Source: CAYWWM01 sp965198025
GTDB lineage: Bacteria > Acidobacteriota > Terriglobia > 2-12-FULL-54-10
Length of the DNA stretch: 64,000 nucleotides
NCBI GenBank assembly: GCA_965198025.1
Contig: OZ240237.1
Coordinates: forward strand, 1,178,001-1,242,000
Reading direction: 5' to 3'
Shown here piece after piece: positions 49,427 to 58,593 of the stretch; positions within the stretch are counted from its first letter, which is position 1, and every line of letters begins with the position of its first letter. A program made the translations under genes and the position numbers. The notes under the pieces were generated by a model. It had not been told where the DNA came from. It saw nothing but the letters and a program-made list of their open reading frames with translations, and made no database searches.

Positions 49427-52089
49427 ATAAACCCGAGAGATGGCACTGTGGAGCGGGCTGCCGTAAGGCCGTTTCCGGCCTGTTGGCCATGCTCGTCGCA
49501 GCCATGTTTCTTTTGCTGTGGCCTGTCGAGCGGCGCAGCACGGCTCTTGCCGCCGAGCCAACGGATGCCGCGGCGGTGGCGGAAGCGATCGGACGCTTGC
49601 CGGTAGTAGGGTCCGTGCTCTTCACCGGAGCACATCCGGATGACGAAAACAGTGCGTTGCTGCCGAATCTGGCGAAACGCCTCCACCTCCGCACGGCCTA
49701 TCTTTCCGCCACGCGCGGCGACGGAGGCCAGAACTTAATCGGCACCGAACAATACGAAGCCCTCGGGATTCTTCGCACCGAAGAACTACTGGCGGCAAGG
49801 CGGCTTGATGGCGCGGAGCAGTACTTCACTCAGGCGTACGACTTTGGGTTTTCCAAGAACGCGGAGGAATCGCTGGCGAAGTGGGATCGCGAGGCGGTGC
49901 TGGGGGACTTTGTGAGAATCGTGCGCAAGTTCCGCCCCGACATCATGATCTCGCGGTTTAGCGGCACGCCCTCCGACGGCCACGGGCACCATCAGGCTGC
50001 CGGAATTCTGGCGCAAGAAGCCTTTCGGGCCGCCGCCGACCCAAGCCGCTTTCCGGAACAGATCCGAGAAGGCCTTCGGCCCTGGCAGCCGGCACGACTG
50101 TTTGTGAATGCGTTCCGGCGTGGGAGCGGCGAAGGAATCACAGTTAACCTAAGCGAATTCAGTGTCTTGTACGGAATAACGTATGCCGAGATCGGTCTGG
50201 AGGGGCGTAGCCTGCACCGGAGCCAGGGCATGGGTCGAGCCGCCGGGCGTCGGGGACCGTTTACGGCGGGGTTTCGCCTGATTGCCTCGAGTCCCGGAAT
50301 TCCGACCGTAGCACAAGGGTTGTTCGACGGCGTGGATGTAACGCTCGACCGATTTAACCAGCTCGCTGGGGGATCGGCGACTGTGGCGCAGCGTGTCCAG
50401 GCAATTGAAGAGGCGATTGCATCGGCGCAAGACGCGCTCACGCCAAACGAACCGGCTAGGGTCCTTCCTTTCCTGGGAAAGGGATTGGCAGAACTGCGAG
50501 AATTGCGGGGTGAATTCGAGCGGGCGAATACATCACCGGCGGAAAAGGAGCGTGCATTGTTCCTTCTGGGGCTGAAGGAGAAGGATTTCTTGCGTGCGAT
50601 TGCTCTGGCGGGGGGCAGCGAGGTGGAGGCTGACGCCGAGGACAACGAGGTCATCCCCGGAGAGCCGTTCGAGGTCATTGTGGCGGCTCAATTGCGCTCG
50701 CCAGAGATCACGGTTTCAGAGGAGTCGATTTCTCTGGAAGGTCCGCCGGGATGGAGCATCGAGCGGCTGCCTGCACCGGGGAACGGCGGGACAACAGAAT
50801 CACGATTTCGGGTGACCGCGCCAGCAGATGCACCGGTCTCGCAGCCCTACTGGCTAGTCCGAGAGCGCCAGCGAGACTATTTTGCCGCACCGGATGTTCC
50901 GTATCGCGGCGAGGCGCACAATCCGCCTTTACTCACCGCACGTGTGACCTTTTCGCTTGCGGTTAATGGACAGAACTTGCCGGTTCCGCAGTCCGAGGAA
51001 GTGGTTCACCGCTCCGCCGACCGCGTTTACGGAGAAAGGATCGAACCGCTGACCGTCGTTCCTCCGCTGGCAATATGGCTCGAGCCGCCGGTGGCAGTCT
51101 TTCCGTCGGCAGGGTCGCAGCAGTACTTGCTGGTTCGCGTTCGCAACGAGCGCGCCACGTCGCAAGACGGTGTGGCGCGGCTCGACTTGCCTCCGGGCTG
51201 GCGGTCGGAGCCGGCGTCGCAGAATTTTTCCCTTCGGGAGCGTGGGGATGAAGCCGCCGTGCGGTTCCAGGTTTTTGCGGCCGGCTCCGAAGCCGCAGCG
51301 CAAGAGGTTTCCGTGAGAGCGGTTGCGGAATCGGAGGGAGAATCCTTCTCGACCGGCTATCAGATTGTGGACTATCCGCACATCGTGCCGCGGCATCTGT
51401 TTCGGCCGGCGGAGAGTAAGCTGCTGCGATTCGATATGAGAGTCGAGCCGGGGCTGCGTGTGGGCTACGTGATGGGATCGGGGGATGAGATACCGGAAGC
51501 GCTCCGGCAGATGGGCATCACCGTCGAGCAACTCAGTGAAAACGAGATTGCCTTCGGCGAGTTGGGGCAGTACGACGTCATCATCACAGGAATCCGGGCG
51601 TATGAAGTCCGCAGGGACCTTTCCGCGAATCAGGCCCGGCTGATGGAGTTTGTACGGAACGGTGGATTGCTGATCGTGCAATATGGCAGGAGAGGCGGCT
51701 TCAGCGAGCCGCTCGGGCCATATCCATTTGCATTGGGTTCCGGGCCGCGCGTGACGGTGGAAGAGGCTGCGGTGAGGATTCTTGAGCCGTTCCATCCACT
51801 CTTCCACTTTCCGAACCGCATCACGGCCGCGGATTTTGACGGCTGGGTGCAGGAGCGGGGCATATACTTCATGGAAACCTGGGACTCGCAGTACACGTCG
51901 CTGCTCGAGAGCCATGATCCCAGGGAAGGGCCGCTACGCGGCGGCATGCTACTTGCCTCCTACGGTCGCGGGCATTACCTGTACACCGGCTACGCATGGT
52001 TCCGCCAATTGCCCGCTGGCGTCCCGGGAGCGTATCGAATTTTCGCCAATATGATCAGCTTGGGAAAGACGCTCGCCGCTCAGAGGTGA
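49423..52089 (+). CDS. Large exported PIG-L family deacetylase with C-terminal accessory domains
   Basis: 888 residues. Signal or anchor segment (LLAMLVAAMFLLLWP), then a PIG-L domain with AHPDDE (70-75), RFSGTPSDGHGHHQAAG, and after it immunoglobulin-like domains of the NEW3/CARDB kind (GVARLDLPPGWRSEP) and a C-terminal ThuA/glutaminase-like part (YDVIITGIRAYEVRRDL, GGLLIVQYGRRGG). It probably deacetylates or hydrolyses a sugar amide outside the cytoplasm. ATG 49423 overlaps the bshA stop. Since BshB1 is present, a redundant bacillithiol role is unlikely, so the linkage to bshA is notable. Confidence 0.86.
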   Translation: MNKPERWHCGAGCRKAVSGLLAMLVAAMFLLLWPVERRSTALAAEPTDAAAVAEAIGRLPVVGSVLFTGAHPDDENSALLPNLAKRLHLRTAYLSATRGDGGQNLIGTEQYEALGILRTEELLAARRLDGAEQYFTQAYDFGFSKNAEESLAKWDREAVLGDFVRIVRKFRPDIMISRFSGTPSDGHGHHQAAGILAQEAFRAAADPSRFPEQIREGLRPWQPARLFVNAFRRGSGEGITVNLSEFSVLYGITYAEIGLEGRSLHRSQGMGRAAGRRGPFTAGFRLIASSPGIPTVAQGLFDGVDVTLDRFNQLAGGSATVAQRVQAIEEAIASAQDALTPNEPARVLPFLGKGLAELRELRGEFERANTSPAEKERALFLLGLKEKDFLRAIALAGGSEVEADAEDNEVIPGEPFEVIVAAQLRSPEITVSEESISLEGPPGWSIERLPAPGNGGTTESRFRVTAPADAPVSQPYWLVRERQRDYFAAPDVPYRGEAHNPPLLTARVTFSLAVNGQNLPVPQSEEVVHRSADRVYGERIEPLTVVPPLAIWLEPPVAVFPSAGSQQYLLVRVRNERATSQDGVARLDLPPGWRSEPASQNFSLRERGDEAAVRFQVFAAGSEAAAQEVSVRAVAESEGESFSTGYQIVDYPHIVPRHLFRPAESKLLRFDMRVEPGLRVGYVMGSGDEIPEALRQMGITVEQLSENEIAFGELGQYDVIITGIRAYEVRRDLSANQARLMEFVRNGGLLIVQYGRRGGFSEPLGPYPFALGSGPRVTVEEAAVRILEPFHPLFHFPNRITAADFDGWVQERGIYFMETWDSQYTSLLESHDPREGPLRGGMLLASYGRGHYLYTGYAWFRQLPAGVPGAYRIFANMISLGKTLAAQR

Positions 52090-52090
52090 T

Positions 52091-52387
52091 ATGGCCGCGC
52101 AGATCTCAGTCGAGCCGCAACAGAAAGGTGACGCCTGGGAGTGTAACGTGACGGTTGCGGAGGGCAACAGCCATACCAACCACACCGTGATGGTGGAAAG
52201 GACGTATCGCGACAAACTGGCCGGAACTGCAACACCGGTCGAGCATCTGGTGGAAAAATCCTTCGAGTTCCTGTTGCAGCGGGAACCGAAGGAATCCATC
52301 TTGCGGTCGTTCAGCCTGCCGCTGATCGGGCGCTACTTTCCTGAATACGAAAACAGCATGCGCGGCATGTTCGCCGGAAAAGGTTAG
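52091..52387 (+). CDS. Small conserved protein of unknown function
   Basis: 98 residues, soluble. The second half, VEKSFEFLLQREPKESILRS and FSLPLIGRYFPEYE, matches a conserved family I have seen in several phyla without known function. It begins one base after the PIG-L stop and is likely co-transcribed with bshB1-bshA-PIG-L. Confidence 0.77.
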   Translation: MAAQISVEPQQKGDAWECNVTVAEGNSHTNHTVMVERTYRDKLAGTATPVEHLVEKSFEFLLQREPKESILRSFSLPLIGRYFPEYENSMRGMFAGKG

Positions 52388-52419
52388 GCTGCTGTCGCGA
52401 GCTTGCAACTTCCGGAACC

Positions 52420-53373
52420 CTAGAGTCCCCGATCGATGAGCTGGTTGTAGAAGAGCGGCAGAAAGTTGCGGAGTCTTCTGGGGCTGGCGTAGTGGGAGAA
52501 CTCGGCCGGGGCCTGGAACTCGCGCTGGATTTGCTCCAGGCTTTTCCCTGCCTGGACCATCTTGGCTACTTCGTCTCTCATCACGACAAAATAGCGTCTC
52601 TGTTCTTCCAAGTCTGCCACCCCGCGTCCGACGTGGACGGGGCCGTGTCCGGGGACGTAGGTGTTCACCGGCAGCCGCCGCGCGATGATCCGGTCGAGCA
52701 CCTCGATCCAGCTCTGGGGACGGGAAAAGAAGACGCCGGCCGATTCGCCGGGTCCGGGATGGATCTCCGTGTTGAGCAGGTCGCCCATGAGCATAACGCG
52801 CCGCTGCGGGATGTAGAGCGTCAAGTCTCCCGTGGTGTGACCGGTGCCTTCTGCTGTGAGTTGGAAGGTCAGGCCGCCGAAATGTAGCGTCATGCTGTTC
52901 TCAAATGCGATGTCGGGTTGGACCAGTTCCTTGCCCTTGTAGTAAGCGTAGCGTGGATCGGCGGAAGTCTTGCGTTCGTTGAATTCCTGCAGTCCCTGCA
53001 TGTACAGATCACGAGCCTGATTCTTGGTGGCGATATAGGTTGGATCGTCCTCGCGGAAGAACCAGCCGCCGGTCGAGTGGTCGCCGGAGGCGTGTGAAGA
53101 GACCAGGTATCTCACCTTCTTGTCGGTTATGCGGCGAATCGCGGCCAGGGTCTGATCGGAAGTCCGAACGTACGTGTCAAACACCAGGACCCCGTCCAGG
53201 GTGACCACAAACGTCGAGTTGCTCAATCCATTGGGATCGAGCATGGTGTACACGTCTGGGGCGATCTCGATCATCTGCATGGGGTCTTGGGCAAGAGTTA
53301 AGGGAGCACAGAGGCCGACAACAAGCACGATCGGCGCTATGTAGCGCAGTGAACAGGGAATCGGATGATTCAT
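52420..53373 (-). CDS. Exported metallo-beta-lactamase-fold hydrolase with altered metal motif
   Basis: 317 residues: signal peptide (IVLVVGLCAPLTLAQD), then an MBL fold. The usual HxHxDH reads HASGDH (H94, S96, D98, H99), so the second histidine is serine. GHTTGD, MGDLLNTEIHP and VPGHGPVH, which carry the other ligands, are present. This could weaken one zinc site or change its metal. Such exported MBL proteins are of unknown substrate. It converges on the small plus-strand gene. Confidence 0.85.
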   Translation of the reverse strand: MNHPIPCSLRYIAPIVLVVGLCAPLTLAQDPMQMIEIAPDVYTMLDPNGLSNSTFVVTLDGVLVFDTYVRTSDQTLAAIRRITDKKVRYLVSSHASGDHSTGGWFFREDDPTYIATKNQARDLYMQGLQEFNERKTSADPRYAYYKGKELVQPDIAFENSMTLHFGGLTFQLTAEGTGHTTGDLTLYIPQRRVMLMGDLLNTEIHPGPGESAGVFFSRPQSWIEVLDRIIARRLPVNTYVPGHGPVHVGRGVADLEEQRRYFVVMRDEVAKMVQAGKSLEQIQREFQAPAEFSHYASPRRLRNFLPLFYNQLIDRGL

Positions 53374-53433
53374 GGTGCCCTCCGATTTCTCCGGAATTGC
53401 ATGTGAACAATCCCGAAGATTTTGTAAGCTGAC

Positions 53434-53943
53434 TTAAGCGGGCGATCCGGTCTGTGTGAGCAGGACGACGGCTTGAGCGGCAGCGAAATCCGGAGACGCT
53501 CCCTCGCTGGTTTTCGCCTTGACGTTCACGCGCTCCGCAGCGACACCAAGCGAGGCGGCCAGACTCCCCTTGATTGTATCCAAATGCGCCGCAAGTTTGG
53601 GGGCGTCCAGAACGATGACGGCGTCGAGATTCACTATGGTGAGATTCCGCTCCGCGAGCAGCCTACGGACGGTCCTCAAGAAAATCCGGCTGTCGGCTTT
53701 TTCCCAGCGCGGGTCCGTGTCCGGGAAGAATCTTCCGATATCGCCCAGACCGGCCGCGCCGAGTAGGGCATCCACCACGGCGTGCGATAGAACATCCGCG
53801 TCGGAGTGTCCCAGCAGCCCCCGAGGTGAGGAGATTTCGACGCCGCCTAAAACGAGCTGCCGTCCCTCAACCAGGCGGTGCGAGTCATAGCCGATACCGC
53901 AGCGGTACAAATGATCAGAAGACACCATGGGGAAATAGCTCAA
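53434..53943 (-). CDS. ispF: 2-C-methyl-D-erythritol 2,4-cyclodiphosphate synthase
   Basis: 169 residues. Metal ligands D20, H22 (GIGYDSHRL) and H54 (GHSDADVLSHAV) align at a constant offset of 12 with D8, H10, H42 of E. coli IspF; DIGRFFPDTDP and KAKTSEG follow. It performs the cyclisation step of the MEP isoprenoid pathway. The TTG start overlaps the ispD stop by 4 bp; ATG 53928 is the alternative. Confidence 0.94.
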   Translation of the reverse strand: MSYFPMVSSDHLYRCGIGYDSHRLVEGRQLVLGGVEISSPRGLLGHSDADVLSHAVVDALLGAAGLGDIGRFFPDTDPRWEKADSRIFLRTVRRLLAERNLTIVNLDAVIVLDAPKLAAHLDTIKGSLAASLGVAAERVNVKAKTSEGASPDFAAAQAVVLLTQTGSPA

Positions 53944-54695
53944 CTGGAAGTTGCCGTGGGGTTGCGCCCGGCTGGGTTGGAAGCAGTGGCCGGCTCGGCG
54001 AGGGCGTGGCGCTCTTGCTCCAGGAAAAAGTGTGCCAACTCCATGTCGGCCGGCTTGGTGATCTTGATATTGCGGTCCGAGCCCGGAACCACAGTTACTT
54101 CGACGCCGAGGTGTTCGACGAGACTCGACTCGTCCGTACCGGAAAAGCCGTCTTCGCGGGCCTTGTCAAACGCCTGGCGTAGGATTTCAAATCGAAAAAC
54201 CTGAGGGGTCTGTGCGAGGACGATGCGGTCACGGGGAATCGTGCCAATGATGCGGGTTCGGGCTACTTGCTTGACGGTGTCAACAGTCAGAATTCCGAGG
54301 ATGGAGGCTCCGCTCTCCGACGCAGCGTCGATGGCGGTCGCAATCTGTTCCGGCGAGACGAAGGGGCGCACGGCGTCATGGACAGCCACCAGATCCGTGC
54401 CGGGCGGGAGCGCGCGCAGGCAGTTTTCTACGGAATCCTGGCGCCGATCCCCGCCGGCAATCACATGAACAGGCGTTTCAAATCGTTCTGCGTCGACGAT
54501 CTTGCGAATGCCGCTCAGGTCTTCCGGCGGGCCCGCGATCCAGATTGTGGTGATGGCGGGGCAGGCGGCAAACTTGCGCAGCGTGTGGACCAGGAGCGGA
54601 TCGCCATCGAGCAACAGAAGCTGCTTCTTGTGGAAACCCATCCGGACGCCCTGTCCCGCTGCCGGAAGAATCGCCGCCACGTTCGTTTTGCTCAC
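53940..54695 (-). CDS. ispD: 2-C-methyl-D-erythritol 4-phosphate cytidylyltransferase
   Basis: 251 residues. The nucleotidyltransferase start AAILPAAGQGVRMGFHKKQL, HDAVRPFVSPEQI, and QTPQVFRFEILRQAF identify IspD of the MEP pathway. GTG start at 54695. It is followed directly by ispF in the common order. The C-terminal 20 residues are low complexity (SNPAGRNPTATSS). Confidence 0.95.
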   Translation of the reverse strand: MSKTNVAAILPAAGQGVRMGFHKKQLLLLDGDPLLVHTLRKFAACPAITTIWIAGPPEDLSGIRKIVDAERFETPVHVIAGGDRRQDSVENCLRALPPGTDLVAVHDAVRPFVSPEQIATAIDAASESGASILGILTVDTVKQVARTRIIGTIPRDRIVLAQTPQVFRFEILRQAFDKAREDGFSGTDESSLVEHLGVEVTVVPGSDRNIKITKPADMELAHFFLEQERHALAEPATASNPAGRNPTATSS

Positions 54696-54861
54696 TCAGC
54701 ACTCCAGACCCGCTTGGTGGCGGGAGAATCATTTTGATTGCAAAACGCTGCGGCGTCAACGGAATTTGCGCGGGTCCGGATCGAGGGAAAGCTTCCCCCA
54801 TTGCGCGTCCAGGAAGGGTTTGCTACAGTGAGGATGAAAATTTTAGGAAGAGGTCGGAGAA

Positions 54862-55035
54862 ATGGCCGTCAGCAAGGAATTGCTGGATATTCTTGTGTGT
54901 CCCCAGGACAAAGCACCCGTACACCTGACGCCGAACCAGACGGGACTCAAGTGCGAACAGTGCCACCGAGTGTACCCGATCAAGGATGACATTCCAGTCA
55001 TGCTGGTAGACGAGGCGATTATCGAAAAGGAATGA
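54862..55035 (+). CDS. Trm112-family zinc-ribbon mini-protein
   Basis: 57 residues. The pattern LLDILVCPQDKAPV, a CEQC pair and RVYPIKDDIPVMLVDEA is that of bacterial Trm112/YcaR-like proteins. Cysteines C13, C31 and C34 are seen, so one classical ligand may be absent or replaced. In eukaryotes Trm112 activates methyltransferases; the bacterial role is unclear. Its stop overlaps the next start as ATGA (55032-55035), so it is translated together with the GT9 gene. A weak promoter (TACAGT at 54824-54829) precedes it. Confidence 0.86.
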   Translation: MAVSKELLDILVCPQDKAPVHLTPNQTGLKCEQCHRVYPIKDDIPVMLVDEAIIEKE

Positions 55036-56126
55036 AGGAAACGGCCAAAACCGTTATAGCAGGATCGGAGCTTCTTGCGGGGCTGCCGGAAGCCGGATCG
55101 GTGCTGGTTGTCCGGCTGCGGTCCATGGGCGACACGATTCTGCTGACTCCGGCGTTGCGTCTTCTCCACAACTGGCGTCCCGATCTGCGGGTTTCGGTTC
55201 TGGTCGAACCACCATGGAACGAGCTCCTGGAAGGGAATCCGGTGATCGAGTCCGTGCTGACATTGCGGGGGAAGGCGATGGCGGCGTGGCGGGTGCGGCG
55301 GGCGCGGTTCGACGCGGTAGTCAATCTTCATGGCGGGCCGACCAGCGCGTTTCTGTCGCGGTGGAGCGCGGCGACGCTGCGGGCCGGCTTCGGCCATTTT
55401 CGGCATCCCGGCGCGTACAATGCCCACATCCCCACAGCTCAGGAAATTCTGGCAACAAACCGGCCGGTGCACACCGCCGAACACGTCGCGTCCGCTTTCT
55501 TCTGGCTGGGTGTCCCACACGGAGAGATTCCCCCAGCGGAGCTTTACCCGTCGGATGCAGCATTCGAGCGAGCGCGAGCACGGCTGCGGGCCATGGGAGT
55601 TGAGGAAGATGAGAGCTACGCTGTGATTCACCCGACGGCCCTCTATGCCTCGAAGCAGTGGCCGGCACGGGGATTTGCCGAGATCGAACAGTATCTCGAG
55701 CGAGCCTATGGGCTGCGAACTGTTTACGTAAGCGGAGCGGGTAAGAACGAGCGGGAAACGCTTGACCGGATCGAGATGCATAACCGCCGGTCAATTCTGG
55801 TGGCGCAAGGCTGGCCGCTCCAGGAAGTGGTGGCGCTGACGGCGGGAGCGCGGATCTTTGTCGGCAACGACTCCGGACCGGCGCACATCGCCGCAGCCGT
55901 CCGAATCCCGGTGCTGGTGATTTTCGGGTCCTCGCACGCCGCGGCGTGGAAGCCCTGGCGGGCCGTGGATGCTGCCGTGGTCCAGAACTACTTCGATTGC
56001 AATCCCTGTCCGGGCGACCGCTGCTACGTCTACCAGGAGCCGCGATGCATCCTCTCGATCTCCGAGGAGCAGGTCAAAGTCTGCCTGGAAGCCCTGCTGC
56101 GCCCCGCTGCCCACTCCCGCATGTGA
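55032..56126 (+). CDS. Glycosyltransferase family 9 (heptosyltransferase-like)
   Basis: 364 residues. GT9 marks: SVLVVRLRSMGDTILLTPAL near the start, VIHPTALYASKQWPARGFAE, FVGNDSGPAHIAAAVRIPVL, and a cysteine-bearing end FDCNPCPGDRCYVY. The closest named type is heptosyltransferase, and it lies apart from the waaC/waaF run, so it may add a different core or O-antigen sugar. Translation is coupled to the Trm112-like gene. Confidence 0.87.
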   Translation: MKETAKTVIAGSELLAGLPEAGSVLVVRLRSMGDTILLTPALRLLHNWRPDLRVSVLVEPPWNELLEGNPVIESVLTLRGKAMAAWRVRRARFDAVVNLHGGPTSAFLSRWSAATLRAGFGHFRHPGAYNAHIPTAQEILATNRPVHTAEHVASAFFWLGVPHGEIPPAELYPSDAAFERARARLRAMGVEEDESYAVIHPTALYASKQWPARGFAEIEQYLERAYGLRTVYVSGAGKNERETLDRIEMHNRRSILVAQGWPLQEVVALTAGARIFVGNDSGPAHIAAAVRIPVLVIFGSSHAAAWKPWRAVDAAVVQNYFDCNPCPGDRCYVYQEPRCILSISEEQVKVCLEALLRPAAHSRM

Positions 56127-56168
56127 AAGAACTCTCCCCACCTCGTCCCTTAACAGCAGAAAGAGTGA

Positions 56169-56759
56169 TTACGGGCAGATACCGAAGCGGCAACCGCGCT
56201 TCTCGGTGTCGGGAATGTCCTCGAGGCGCGGCGGAACGAATCCGTTCCGGTTCGGCATCTGGACGTTCGGCAGACTTTCGGCGTTCATGGCCTCGGTCTC
56301 GCCGATAATCTCATTCCGGAAGAGGATAAACGCCGTCAGTGCATACACCTGGTCCGCCGTAAGGGTCCCTTCCTGGAACCGGGGCATGGCGCGGTTGATG
56401 TAGTCCCAAATCGAGGTTGCAAACGGCCAATAGCTGCCGATGGTCTTTTGAGGGCGCGTCGAGTGGATCGTGCCTTTGCCGCCCGCCATGGCGGGACCTT
56501 GGGAGGTGCCTTCGAGGTCCTGTCCGTGGCACGCCGCACATTGCCTGGCGTAGAGCGGGGCGCCCTGCTGGGCGGTTCCGCTTCCCGGCGGAAGTTCCTT
56601 GCCGTCCAGGCTGATGGCAATGTCCCAAGCCTGGATTTCCTGCACGGTCGGGACTCTGCCGACGTTCCGGTAGCTGGGTGCCTGGGCTTGTACCAGACCG
56701 CACCCCAAAAACAAGAGCAGGACCATCAGAGCAGCGAACTGACTACGCGAAGATTGCAT
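56169..56759 (-). CDS. c-type cytochrome, likely electron acceptor of the sulfite dehydrogenase
   Basis: 196 residues: signal peptide (FAALMVLLLFLGCGLVQAQ), one haem site CAACH (C74, C77, H78), and the candidate axial methionine in YINRAMPRFQ. Domain order and the short length fit SoxD/SorB-type partners. It overlaps the sulfite dehydrogenase gene by 17 bp and follows it, so the pair is one unit. ATG 56759 follows GGGAG. It ends with cysteines GCRFGIC. Confidence 0.87.
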   Translation of the reverse strand: MQSSRSQFAALMVLLLFLGCGLVQAQAPSYRNVGRVPTVQEIQAWDIAISLDGKELPPGSGTAQQGAPLYARQCAACHGQDLEGTSQGPAMAGGKGTIHSTRPQKTIGSYWPFATSIWDYINRAMPRFQEGTLTADQVYALTAFILFRNEIIGETEAMNAESLPNVQMPNRNGFVPPRLEDIPDTEKRGCRFGICP

Positions 56760-58056
56760 TTTGCACGCTCCCATCCCGCAACACCCGCCAGGGTTGAATC
56801 GCGTTGAAGTGATTAATGGACGCCGGCCTTTCTTTGAAAAAATCCAGGCTCAAGTCGGCGCCGATGAAGCGGCCCAGTTCGGCGACCGAGGGCTGCACGT
56901 CGCCCCGATTATCGGTGCAGCGGGACTGCAGCACGACTTCGGAGCCATCCCAATTCCAGGGCAGGCGGAAGCGGGTATGCGCCTTGCGGTGGACCGGTCC
57001 CTGGATCTCGGCTTCCATCCAGGTGCGGCCGTTGTCGGTGGACACTTCCACCTGGGTGATGGTGCCACCGCCGGACCAGGCGAGGCCGGTGATCTCATAG
57101 AATCCGGGTCCGGCCAGCCGCTGTCCGCCAGAAGGACGCGTGATGACCGACTTCGGCCCCATCTCGAACTGGAACCAGCGGGCTTTGCCATCCACACGTA
57201 AGCTGGGGTAGCGGGTGCTCTCCCGCATTCCCATGTAGGGCTGGTCGACCAACTTGATTCGCCGCAGCCATTTCACGTTGTTGATGCCCTCATAACCGGG
57301 CGTCAGCAGCCGCAAGGGATAGCCTTGCTCGGGGCGGAGCGGCTCGCCGTTCTGGCCGTAGGCGAGCAGCGCGTCATCCCAGACTTTCCCAATCGGGATG
57401 CTCTTCATGTGCATGCCCTGCTCAGCGCCTTCGGCGACGAACCAGGTTGCTTCGCCCTTCACGCCGGCCTCCTGGAGCAGCACGGACAAGAGCACTCCGG
57501 TCCATTCGCTGCAACTGGTCAGGCCGTGGGTCTGCTGCACGGTGGCCGGGGGTAGCGTCCGCGCCAGCCCCGGCGCAAACCCAACGCCCGAGGGCGTGCT
57601 GTTGCCGGCGCATTCGACGAAGTGCATCCGCGTGACCGACGGCAGGCGCATCAAGTCGTCCATCTTGAAAACGAGTGGCCGATCCACGAGACCGTGGATC
57701 ATCAGCCGGTGTTCCGCCGGGTCGATATCTGGGGGATCGTATCCATGGTTAATGATGAAATGAAGTGACGACGGAGTAATGGTGCCAAACGTATCCTGGA
57801 GCGGAGTACGAAAACCGTAGTCACGCGGGACTCCAGGACGCGGGTCCCTGCCACGGCGGCCGTTGGTCCCGATCCGTATCGATTGCACGAAGCGTGAGCG
57901 CACCCCGTAGTCGTACCACTCGTCGGGACGGCGTTCACCGGCTGCCGTCTCTGGCGTTTGCGCACCTGCGGGGTAGATCACGCCCGCGCCCGCCAAGCCG
58001 GCCAGCGCCGCACCTCGCTTCAGAAACTGCCTGCGATCTGATTCCTGAGTAGTCAT
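56743..58056 (-). CDS. SoxC-like sulfite dehydrogenase, molybdenum subunit
   Basis: 437 residues. A twin-arginine signal (DRRQFLKRGAALAG) and an oxidoreductase molybdopterin domain with the Mo-binding cysteine in HFVECAGNSTPSG, then a Mo-co dimerisation domain (EITGLAWSGGGTITQVEVST, PWNWDGSEVVLQSR). SoxC-type enzymes oxidise sulfite to sulfate outside the cytoplasm and pass electrons to cytochrome c. ATG 58056 follows AGGAGG; the longer frame to 58128 lacks a site. Cysteine dioxygenase at 60.0 kb could be the upstream source of sulfite. Confidence 0.9.
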   Translation of the reverse strand: MTTQESDRRQFLKRGAALAGLAGAGVIYPAGAQTPETAAGERRPDEWYDYGVRSRFVQSIRIGTNGRRGRDPRPGVPRDYGFRTPLQDTFGTITPSSLHFIINHGYDPPDIDPAEHRLMIHGLVDRPLVFKMDDLMRLPSVTRMHFVECAGNSTPSGVGFAPGLARTLPPATVQQTHGLTSCSEWTGVLLSVLLQEAGVKGEATWFVAEGAEQGMHMKSIPIGKVWDDALLAYGQNGEPLRPEQGYPLRLLTPGYEGINNVKWLRRIKLVDQPYMGMRESTRYPSLRVDGKARWFQFEMGPKSVITRPSGGQRLAGPGFYEITGLAWSGGGTITQVEVSTDNGRTWMEAEIQGPVHRKAHTRFRLPWNWDGSEVVLQSRCTDNRGDVQPSVAELGRFIGADLSLDFFKERPASINHFNAIQPWRVLRDGSVQNAIFA

Positions 58057-58140
58057 GAGGTCCTCCTGGTGTTCGGTAGAAAACTTATGTTGGAAGAATT
58101 GTTGATGCCAAGGAAACCAAACCCCCATGGCGACTTCTTG

Positions 58141-58539
58141 TCAATACGGCGGAAAGGTAAGACTCTTGTTCCCCCGTTCAACCCATATGCGGACGTTCTC
58201 TTCGTTGTTGACTCGCACCTCTACGATGACGCCGGTGCCGCGACGGCGCGATCGCACGAGACGGAAGTCCTCCACTGGACCTTGCAAACCATGCTCTCCC
58301 CAGTCGTCCATGAAATCTTGGAACTTGTAAGTGGCGTTCGGCTGCCAGATTTGATAGGCTCCCTGGAAGTTCTTGCTGTGCAATGCCTCGAAGAATTGCA
58401 AGGCCTGCCGCTCCTCCGCGAAATTCCGAAAACGCCAGTAGCCGAAGCTTCCCATGAGAATCACGAACGCGAGGATGCTGATGGCGTATCGCTTTCGTCG
58501 TTCTGCCTTCTGATCAATCGGCTTGATGTGGTCAAACAC
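58141..58539 (-). CDS. Small membrane-anchored protein of unknown function
   Basis: 132 residues: a basic cytoplasmic start, one transmembrane helix (AISILAFVILMGSFGYW, about 19-35), then a periplasmic domain. The segment ALQFFEALHSKNFQGAYQIW resembles the NTF2/DUF4878-like 'lumazine-binding' helical start, followed by strands GVIVEVRVNN and RIWVERG. Function unknown. Its start faces the GT2 gene across a region with an imperfect palindrome. Confidence 0.68.
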   Translation of the reverse strand: MFDHIKPIDQKAERRKRYAISILAFVILMGSFGYWRFRNFAEERQALQFFEALHSKNFQGAYQIWQPNATYKFQDFMDDWGEHGLQGPVEDFRLVRSRRRGTGVIVEVRVNNEENVRIWVERGNKSLTFPPY

Positions 58540-58593
58540 GGGAGAACACCTCGAAAGTGCCGGAGCGGCTACGAGATTTTTTGAATTTCAGAA

